6,861 nucleotides of DNA from positions 1-6,861 of the forward strand of contig SLHB01000173.1 of NCBI GenBank assembly GCA_007136375.1, given 5' to 3'. This DNA comes from Candidatus Hydrogenedentota bacterium. Lineage in GTDB: Bacteria; Hydrogenedentota; Hydrogenedentia; Hydrogenedentales; SLHB01. Positions 1 through 6,100 of this stretch are shown piece after piece. Numbering within the stretch: position 1 is the stretch's first letter; each line of letters opens with the position of its first letter. The notes below the pieces were generated by a model, which had not been told where the DNA came from, did not search any database, and saw nothing but the letters and a program-made list of their open reading frames with translations. A program made the position numbers and the translations under genes.

Positions 1-246
1 ACGGTCATCGACAATGTGTTGACCATCAAGGGCGAGCGGAAGTTCGAACACCAGGAAGGCGGACAAGGGGAGCGTGGCTATCGGCGATATGAACGGCGCT
101 ATGGCCAGTTCCAGCGGTCCTTCGAGTTGCCTGGCGGGTTCGATGGCGAGAAGGTGGACGCTCACTACGAAAACGGCGTGCTGCGGGTGACGCTGCCCAA
201 GCGCGAGGAAGCGAAGGCGAAGCAAATCGAAGTGCATATGAACTAA
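1..246 (+). CDS. Small heat shock protein, Hsp20/alpha-crystallin family (5' partial)
   Basis: This is the C-terminal 81 codons of an ATP-independent holdase chaperone that binds unfolding proteins in the cytoplasm and passes them to DnaK/ClpB. The frame is open to the first base of the window, so the start lies upstream; the GTG at 16 is an internal valine within the conserved strand DNVLTIKGERK (residues 4-14), not a start. Further alpha-crystallin-domain landmarks are YGQFQRSFELP (34-44), typical of the bacterial class with an aromatic/R-S-F-x-L-P strand, and the signature ENGVLRVTLPK (57-67). The tail ends with I-E-V (76-78), the I-x-I/V motif that docks into neighbouring dimers during oligomer assembly. 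The TAA stop is also the first three bases of the hairpin array that separates this gene from a second hsp20, so the two probably share a transcript. Family assignment is firm; the subclass is inferred. Confidence 0.93.
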   Translation, partial: TVIDNVLTIKGERKFEHQEGGQGERGYRRYERRYGQFQRSFELPGGFDGEKVDAHYENGVLRVTLPKREEAKAKQIEVHMN

Positions 247-351
247 GGCGGTTTATCCGCCGGTTCTCTCTGAGGCGGCTCGTCCGCCGGTTCACACTAA
301 GGCGGCGCACCCGCCGCTTTTCACCAAGGTGGTTTAACCGCCGGTTGTCAC
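244..351 (+). repeat. Four tandem 27-bp hairpin-forming repeats between two hsp20 genes
   Basis: There are four contiguous units of exactly 27 bp at 244-270, 271-297, 298-324 and 325-351. Each contains GGCGG, a five-base loop, then CCGCC, followed by a G(G/C)TT-type tail ending in a pyrimidine-rich C-x-C. The stem is intact in all units (unit 4 has GGTGG, giving a G-U pair in RNA), whereas the loops differ completely: TTTAT, CTCGT, CGCAC, TTTAA. The CCGCC of one unit can also pair with the GGCGG of the next across a loop of about 12 bases, so alternative folds exist. No T-run follows any stem, so these are not classical terminators. Position between two cistrons suggests an mRNA-stabilising, processing or attenuating role that sets unequal expression, as REP-like intercistronic hairpins do. 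That function is inference; the repeat itself is directly visible. Confidence 0.9.
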
Positions 352-372
352 TGGAATAACGAAGCGGAAGAA

Positions 373-379
373 GGGAGGG
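373..379 (+). promoter_or_regulatory. Shine-Dalgarno sequence of the second hsp20
   Basis: GGGAGGG lies seven bases before the ATG at 387, a near-ideal purine-rich ribosome binding site. It decides the start: an in-frame TTG at 381 would sit only one base from this motif and is therefore unlikely. It begins 21 bases after the end of the hairpin array, so the array does not directly cover it. An exact complement of GGGAGGGA (373-380) occurs at 764-771. Confidence 0.8.
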
Positions 380-386
380 ATTGGTC

Positions 387-749
387 ATGACGACTGAAGT
401 GCGCAATCGCGAGGCGACGCGGCAAGAGACCTATGTCGCGCCCCGTGTGAATATCCTGGAGCATCCTGAAACGGTCACCCTGGAAGTGGAGTTGCCTGGC
501 GTGCCGAAGGATGGCGTGGAGCTTGAGGTCAAGGACAACGAATTGACCATTACCGGACGGCGGCCGGACATTACGCCGGAGGGTCAAATGCGGGTTCAAG
601 AGCGGCCGAGGGCGCACTTTCGCCGGGTGTTTAGCCTGAGCCGGGCCATTGACCAGGAAAAGGTCGACGCCCACATGCACAATGGGCTGCTCACGATCAC
701 GCTCCATAAGACGGAGAGTATGAAACCGCGCCGTATCGCCATCAACTAA
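387..749 (+). CDS. Small heat shock protein, Hsp20/alpha-crystallin family
   Basis: A complete 120-residue ATP-independent holdase chaperone of the cytoplasm, at the short end of the bacterial Hsp20 range because its N-terminal arm is only about 18 residues. The alpha-crystallin domain covers about 19-108. Visible landmarks are VTLEVELPGVPKDGVELEV (30-48), DNELTITGRR (50-59) and the signature HNGLLTITLHK (98-108), in which His107 replaces the usual proline of L-P-K. The C-terminal I-A-I (117-119) is the oligomer-docking I-x-I motif. The start is ATG 387 because of the GGGAGGG motif upstream. It is a diverged paralogue of the preceding hsp20: both share EKVDAH before the signature, but the middle strand is RRVFSLSRAID here against an RSFELP type there, so the pair may form mixed oligomers or cover different clients. 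A hairpin with a T-run follows. Family call is firm; division of labour is inferred. Confidence 0.95.
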   Translation: MTTEVRNREATRQETYVAPRVNILEHPETVTLEVELPGVPKDGVELEVKDNELTITGRRPDITPEGQMRVQERPRAHFRRVFSLSRAIDQEKVDAHMHNGLLTITLHKTESMKPRRIAIN

Positions 750-785
750 CGCAGGCGATCCACTCCCTCCCATTCCCCTTGCATC

Positions 786-828
786 GGCCCCGCCGGCGTC
801 CCCGGCTGGCGGGGCTGCTCCCTTTTTT
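786..828 (+). terminator. Rho-independent terminator of the hsp20 operon
   Basis: A GC-rich inverted repeat pairs 787-797 with 805-815 (11 pairs, one of them a G-T wobble, core CCCCGCC/GGCGGGG, seven-base loop). It is followed after seven bases by TTTTTT (823-828). The T-run lies only on the + side, so it terminates the chaperone transcript. The convergent HAD-family gene stops at 833, five bases beyond the T-run, and its transcript would also read through the same hairpin but without a U-tract. The gap between stem and T-run is longer than usual, which slightly lowers confidence. Confidence 0.75.
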
Positions 829-832
829 CAGC

Positions 833-1519
833 TCAGCAATCCCCTTCCACGGGCTCGGCCTGCACGAGCTTCTCCAGCAGTTCCGGCAAGGGCATGCTTT
901 CCAAGGAGGGCAGCCGCAGATCCACGGGCCCAAAGTCCAAGAAGGCGGTCACGGGATTGGGCACCGCCACGCAGTACATCCCCGCCGATTTCGCCGCTCT
1001 GGCGCCTATGGGAGAGTCTTCCAGCGCGACCGCCGCCTTCGGCGCGACGCCAAGGTGGTCCAGGACGGACAGGTAGAGGCCGGGGTTCGGCTTGCCGGCG
1101 AGGACGTCGCCGAAACAGCGCACGCAATCAAAAAAAGGCGTCAGGCCGCGCCGGGACAGGTGCATGTCCACCCAATCCCGGGTCGCGCTGCTCGCGAGCC
1201 CTACGGAAAGCCCCATTTCCCGCGCGCCCTGCAAGTACTCCCGGACCCCCGGCATGATGGGCTGCTCGATGGCGAGGGCGTGGAACCGGTTCTGCGCCTC
1301 CCGGCGTATCTGTTCCCGGGGCAGGGGCGCGCCCATGGCCGCTTCGAGGTAGTCGCAGGGGTCGTAGGCGCACGAGGGCGTGCCGACGGAGGCGGCCCAC
1401 TCGGCCTCGTCCATGCTCACGCCGTATTGGGCGTAGACTTCGCGCCACGCCTGGCGGTCGGGGCCTTCCGTATCCACGATAAGCCCGTCAAAATCGAACA
1501 CCAACGCTTCTATCGCCAT
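833..1519 (-). CDS. HAD-superfamily hydrolase, subfamily IA (phosphoglycolate phosphatase/beta-phosphoglucomutase-like)
   Basis: A 228-residue cytoplasmic Mg2+-dependent phosphotransferase that works through a phospho-aspartate intermediate, normally on small phosphorylated metabolites. All four HAD motifs are present: I, FDFDG with nucleophile Asp9 and acid/base Asp11; II, LASSATRDW with Ser110; III, GKPNP with Lys143; IV, ALEDSPIG with Glu167-Asp168 for Mg2+. The helical C1 cap lies at about 17-90. DGLIVDTE and the whole layout resemble the beta-phosphoglucomutase and phosphatase-like members; the substrate cannot be read from sequence. ATG 1519 is chosen because the conserved DxDG strand begins five residues later; a modest GGAG lies four bases upstream. 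It is on the same strand as the flippase, 100 bp downstream, with a weak terminator-like hairpin in the gap, so it may have its own promoter. Six cysteines (50, 55, 132, 135, 183, 228) are somewhat many but form no recognisable metal motif. Confidence 0.92.
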   Translation of the reverse strand: MAIEALVFDFDGLIVDTEGPDRQAWREVYAQYGVSMDEAEWAASVGTPSCAYDPCDYLEAAMGAPLPREQIRREAQNRFHALAIEQPIMPGVREYLQGAREMGLSVGLASSATRDWVDMHLSRRGLTPFFDCVRCFGDVLAGKPNPGLYLSVLDHLGVAPKAAVALEDSPIGARAAKSAGMYCVAVPNPVTAFLDFGPVDLRLPSLESMPLPELLEKLVQAEPVEGDC

Positions 1520-1565
1520 ATCGCTCCATGGCCCCGCAATGGGCCTGGGTTCGGCGCGGCCTCAA

Positions 1566-1587
1566 CAAAACGGCGGACCGCGCGCCG
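1566..1587 (-). terminator. Possible weak terminator after the flippase gene
   Basis: Read on the - strand, CGGCG (1587-1583), a seven-base loop and CGCCG (1575-1571) are followed directly by TTTTG (1570-1566) and two more T. It lies about 33 bases after the flippase stop and about 47 bases before the HAD gene start. A five-pair all-GC stem with a broken T-run is marginal, and partial read-through into the HAD gene is plausible. The remainder of this 100-bp gap shows no other convincing element. Confidence 0.35.
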
Positions 1588-1619
1588 CTCATCTATGTTG
1601 CCGAATGGACGCGGTGGTG

Positions 1620-3125
1620 TCAACGAGCGGCCGTCTCCCCGGAAGCCTTTCGCCACGGCCGCGGCAACGCGCCCACGGCGGTGAAACCGGCCCCGGCGCC
1701 AAGAAGAATCGCCCCGCGCGCGACGGCGGCCTCCTCCGGCAACACCCACGCGTGCGCGGCGTACGCGGCGGCCGTGATAAGCGCCACCGCCCATAGCTTG
1801 CGCCACTCATAGGGGATTGGAAAGAACCGGTGGGCGACCCAGCCCATGACGATGGCCATGGCGAAGTGGCTCATGAACGTCGCGGTGGCCGCGGCGCTCA
1901 TGCCGTGCTGAGCGGTGAACAGGCCGTTGATGGCCAAGGTAACGCCCGCGCCCACAAGGGTGATCCACGGCAGGTGGGCGGTCTTCCCGCGTATGAAGAT
2001 CCCCGCCGTGAAGTGGGTGTACCACCCTTGGGCAAGGTACGCCAGGAGAATGAGCGGCACAAAATAGACCCCGGCCCAATAGGCTTCACCGATGAGGTGC
2101 CGCGTTCCGTCTGTTCCAGGAACTGGAATGGCCACGATCCGCGCCGCGAACAGGGACACGGCCAGAAACACGAAGGCGCCAAGGGCCGTGAACAGGGTGA
2201 ACACGCGGGCGAATATCGCGGGGGCCTCCGCGTCATCCTGCAATTGAAGGAAAAAGGGTTGCCACGCGAAGCGGAACATTTGCACAAACAGCAACATGAA
2301 CACGCCGAGCTTATAGCAAGCGTTGTACACGCCCACCACGTCTTCTGGCGTCGTTCCCGCGCCATACAACTCCACGGCCGCCGCGGGGTCCATCCGGTCC
2401 AGGAAGAACCGGTCAATGGCCTCCGTGACGGCGTAAGCCGCGCCCGTGGGCACATAGGGCAGCCCAAACCGGAGCATGCCCGCCAGGTCCGGCTTGCCGA
2501 ACACGGCGCCGAGGCGCGCCAACAGAACGGGCCCCGCCATGGCGAGAGACACCACGCTCGCGGCCAGATTCCCCGCCAGCACGGCCTCCACGCCCCATCC
2601 CCTTCCCAGGATAAGCCAGAAGTTGAGGCCAAGGTTGACAACAACGCCGGTCATGCGGATGGCGGCGAAGGCCCACGGTTTCCGGGAGAGCCGCAGATCC
2701 GCCATGGGCAGCGCCAAGAGGGCGTCCACGGCCAGAATCGCGGCCATGTAGAAGACGAGCGTCTCATGCTCGGGCCCGAGCCCAAGGAGATCGGAGAAGG
2801 ATCCGTGAAACAGCGCCAGGCTCGCGGACAGCAGCGCGGACGACGCCAGCAGCGTCCAAAAAGCCGTGCTGAACACACGCTTGCGCCCCGCGTCATCTCC
2901 CTTGGCGGCGTACTTGAGGTAGGCCGACTCCATGCCATAGGTGTAAAGGACGTTAAGGAAGACGAAGGCGGCGTAGATCTTGCCCACCACGCCGTACTCG
3001 GCGGTGGCAAAGACGTTCGTGTAGAACGGGACCAGCAGGTAGTTCATGAACCGCGCCGCCATGGTACTGAGTCCATAGACGGCCGTGTCGGAGGCGAGCT
3101 GCCGGATGTGGCGGCCCATGCTCAC
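1620..3125 (-). CDS. Oligosaccharide flippase / polysaccharide biosynthesis membrane protein (Wzx/MVF superfamily)
   Basis: A 501-residue inner-membrane protein of the MOP exporter superfamily, whose members flip undecaprenyl-linked oligosaccharides to the periplasm for O-antigen, capsule or exopolysaccharide assembly. About 14 hydrophobic segments can be placed, roughly at 14-36, 46-64, 87-106, 122-140, 152-174, 180-203, 215-236, 268-288, 304-330, 349-367, 385-404, 412-431, 443-461 and 468-487, matching the family's length and topology. The N-terminus (DTAVYGLSTMAARFMNYLLV) and the central DRFFLDRM...VGVYNACYKLG and QMFRFAWQPFF are typical of the family. Between DRFF and VGVY sits an extra loop of about 16 residues (245-262). 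The GTG start at 3125 overlaps the kinase stop in GTGA; an ATG at 3119 would remove two residues. Neither has a clear ribosome binding site, which fits coupled translation. No glycosyltransferase or polymerase gene is in view, so the cargo is unknown. Confidence 0.9.
   Translation of the reverse strand: MSMGRHIRQLASDTAVYGLSTMAARFMNYLLVPFYTNVFATAEYGVVGKIYAAFVFLNVLYTYGMESAYLKYAAKGDDAGRKRVFSTAFWTLLASSALLSASLALFHGSFSDLLGLGPEHETLVFYMAAILAVDALLALPMADLRLSRKPWAFAAIRMTGVVVNLGLNFWLILGRGWGVEAVLAGNLAASVVSLAMAGPVLLARLGAVFGKPDLAGMLRFGLPYVPTGAAYAVTEAIDRFFLDRMDPAAAVELYGAGTTPEDVVGVYNACYKLGVFMLLFVQMFRFAWQPFFLQLQDDAEAPAIFARVFTLFTALGAFVFLAVSLFAARIVAIPVPGTDGTRHLIGEAYWAGVYFVPLILLAYLAQGWYTHFTAGIFIRGKTAHLPWITLVGAGVTLAINGLFTAQHGMSAAATATFMSHFAMAIVMGWVAHRFFPIPYEWRKLWAVALITAAAYAAHAWVLPEEAAVARGAILLGAGAGFTAVGALPRPWRKASGETAAR
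3122..3125 (-). other. GTGA stop/start overlap (translational coupling junction)
   Basis: The kinase stop TGA (3124-3122) and the flippase start GTG (3125-3123) share bases in a four-base GTGA. With no visible Shine-Dalgarno for the flippase, re-initiation by ribosomes finishing the kinase is the simplest reading. The alternative ATG at 3119 lies two bases after the stop and would be coupled equally well. Confidence 0.7.
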
Positions 3126-6100
3126 GCCGGCGTATCGTCGAGAATGGCGCGGACCTTTTGCGCCAAGGCCGTGGGCGTGAAGGGCTTCTGCAGGAACGCC
3201 GTCCCTTCGTCCAGGACGCCGTGATGCACGATGGCGTTCTCGGTGTACCCGGACACAAACAGCACCCGCAGGCCGGGATTGTCCTGCTTCATCACATCAG
3301 CCAACTGGCGGCCGTTCATGCCAGGCATCACCACGTCGGTGACCAGCAACCCGATGCCGCCCTCATGCCTGCGCACTATCTCCAGCGCCGCGGCGCCCGA
3401 ATCCGCCTCGAGGACGCGATAGCCCTGGCGCTCCAGGGTCCGCTTCTCCAAGGCGCGGACGGCGGGCTCGTCCTCTACAACCAACACAGTCTCGCTTCCC
3501 CGGGGGCCTTCCTCAACGGCCGCGGATACGCCCGGCGTGGACTCGGGCCGCTCTTGAACCGCGGGGAGGTAGATCTTGAAGGTAGTGCCCTTCCCCCGCT
3601 CGCTGTACACCCAGATGTTTCCGCCACTCTGCTTCACGACGCCGTAGACAGACGCCAATCCCAGCCCCGTGCCCTTGCCGAGCTCCTTCGTGGTGAAGAA
3701 AGGCTCGAAGATCTTGCTTATCGTCTCCCGGTCCATGCCTTCGCCCGTGTCGCTCACAGCCAGCATGACGTAGGACCCGGGGATGACGGAAATATGCTCG
3801 TTGGCGTAGTGCTCGTCCAGTTGGGTGTTCGCCGTCTCCATCGTGAGCCGTCCGCCGTTGGGCATGGCGTCCCGGGCGTTCACCGCGAGGTTCATGAGGA
3901 TCTGCTCGAGCTGGCTCTCATCCACCTTCACCGGCCAAAGGTCCGGCGTCAATTTAACGCCGAGCTGAACGTCTTCCCCGATGAGACGGCCGATGAGCTT
4001 CTGCGCGTTCTCAATGACCGTGTTCAAGTCCAGGACCTTCGGCGCCAATACCTGCTTACGGCTGAACGCCAAGAGTTGCCGGGTCAGCGCGGCGGCGCGG
4101 TTGGCCGCTTCAATAATGTTCTGAAGATCCCGCTGTATCGGACTGTCCTCTTCCAAACTGTTGAGCAGAAGTTCCCCATATCCCTGGATGACCGAGAGGA
4201 GATTGTTGAAATCGTGGGCCACCCCGCCGGCAAGCCGGCCGATCGCCTCCAGCTTTATGCTCTGTTGAAGCTGCTCCTCAAGCTTGCGCCGCTCCGTCAC
4301 GTCCCGTTGGACAGCAAGGTAATGCGTCACGTTGCCTTGGGAGTTCCGCACCGGCGCCACGGTCCACTCCTTCACAAAAGGAGTCCCGTCCTTGCGGTAG
4401 TTCACCGTTTCGCCTTCGAAACGTTCGCCCCGCTCCAGGCAGCCCCGCAGCTCCTGGCCCACCTCCGGCGCCGTGCCCGGCCCCTGCAGAATGCGCGGCG
4501 ATTTGCCCAGCACTTCGGCGGCCTCGTACCCCGTCATGCGCTCGAATCCCTTGTTCACGTAGAGGATATGCGGGCCGGGCGCGCTCAACTCCGTGTCCGT
4601 GATCATGACGGACTCCATCGAATCCTCGAGGGCCGTGGCGAGGAGCTTGAGCTGCTCCTCCGCCCGGTGGCGGGACAAGGCCGACTGAAGCTGTTGAGAA
4701 ATCGTCCGAACGAGATCCTCTTCCTCCGGAAGAATCGCGTTCACGTCCGGAGACGCCTCGCGGCTCACGGAGACGGCGACCTCGCCCTGGGCGCCATCGC
4801 TCGTTTCGAAGCGGGCGGCGGCGGTCCAATCTTCGGGGTCAAAGACGCCGGCGATGTACTCGCGCCCCTTAAATTCCAAGCGGGCGCCGGTATGCCAGGG
4901 CCAGCGGAACCCCGGCGGTATCGCCGCCACGACGCGGTCCAACAAGTCTTTCTGAGAGCCGTCCTCCCACAGAAGCTCCTGCACCTTCCGCAACGTGCCC
5001 AGTTCCTTGAGACGCTCCTGAAGCGCGCCGATGAGGTCTTCCCGCTCGGCCTCCGCGTGACGCCGTTCCGTGATATCCTGACTGATGCCCACAACGGCGT
5101 ACACGTCTCCCGACGCGTCGCGAAGGGGCGCCTTACTGGTGAAGTACCAACGCTCAGCGCCGTCGGCCGGACGCTTCACGCATTCTTCGATGTCGGTCAA
5201 CGGCTCGCCACCCTCCAGCACGCGCTGGTCCTGCCGGCGGAATTCTTGCGCAAGGACCTCGTCGGTAAAGTCCGCATCCATCTTTCCGGCGGCTTCCGCC
5301 TCGCCGGACACGCCGAGAACCGCGGCCATGGCCCTGTTCACGGTAAGAAAGCGGCCTTCACCGTCTTTCACGTACACGCAGACCGGAAGATTATCGAGAA
5401 CGGTCCGCAGGAGATTCCGCTCCCGGGCCAAGGCGGCTTCCTGCTCCTTGGCTTGGGTGATGTCCACCATAACGCCGCGCACCCGCCGCCGGCCGCCCGA
5501 CTTAACGACGGGACTCACAAGCGACTTCAGCCACAAAACCGAGCCGTCGGCGGCCACCATCCTGAACTCGGTGTCGTAGCCTTCGCCTATCCGCGTTTGC
5601 TCCCAACAATGGGCGAGCACCCATTCGCGGTCGCTGGGATGGATTAACGTTCCCCAGAACTCCGGCTCGTTGATCCAACGCTCGGCGGAATATCCCAGCA
5701 AGCGCTCGGCCTCCTGGCTGACAAAGAGAAACTCCAGCGTATCAGCGTCGGCCTCCCACACGATGCCGTCCAGCGTGTCCACGAGTTGGGCGTAGTTTTC
5801 TCGCGATTGCCGCAACGCTTCTTCGGCTTGGCGCCGCTCGGTAGTATCCTGCATCACGCCGCCCACCCGGATGGGCTTGCCCTTGTCGCCGTACTCCACA
5901 TGGCCCGTATCGCGGACCCACCGGATCGATCCATCGGCCCGTATGATGCGGAATTCCTGATCGAAGGCCCCCGTCTCCAAGGCTTCTTCAATCGCCGCCT
6001 CCACCAAGCTCCGATCCTCGGGGTGAACCGACTCGAAGAACTGCTCCGGCTTTTCGGCTCCGGCCCCCGGCGCCTGACCGGTAAGCTCCGCGAAGTACGG

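Noticed and set aside
16..246. The GTG at 16 as a start for a 76-residue Hsp20
   Set aside because: The conserved strand containing this valine begins upstream and the frame is open to base 1, so the gene is truncated by the window.
244..351. Short CRISPR-like array
   Set aside because: The units abut with no unique spacers; only the five-base hairpin loop and a few tail bases vary.
26..406. - strand open frame of about 126 codons with a nine-residue repeat
   Set aside because: The peptide repeat is just the 27-bp DNA array read backwards, and the frame is antisense to a real Hsp20.
1553..1587. Larger inverted repeat pairing CGGCGCGG with CCGCGCGCCG in the flippase-HAD gap
   Set aside because: It needs a two-base bulge and a long loop; the smaller hairpin with the T-run is the better explanation of the site.
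1591..1623. Promoter for the HAD gene: perfect TTGACA (1623-1618, - strand) with CATAGA (1597-1592)
   Set aside because: The spacing is 20 bases and the -10 matches the consensus at only three of six positions; the TTGACA overlaps the flippase stop codon and may be chance.
779..1684. Long + strand open frame of about 300 codons opposite the HAD gene
   Set aside because: It is antisense to a gene with all HAD motifs intact, has Arg/Gly/His/Pro-rich composition typical of GC-rich shadow frames, and shows no domain.
1830..3224. + strand open frame of about 460 codons opposite the flippase
   Set aside because: It is antisense to a clear 14-segment membrane protein; its His/Arg/Gly-rich product has no recognisable fold.
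3158..5647. + strand open frame of about 830 codons opposite the kinase
   Set aside because: Its length is striking, but it mirrors the kinase coding frame in GC-rich DNA, where stops are rare; the product is rich in His, Arg, Leu and Pro without domains, and the - strand carries all kinase motifs.
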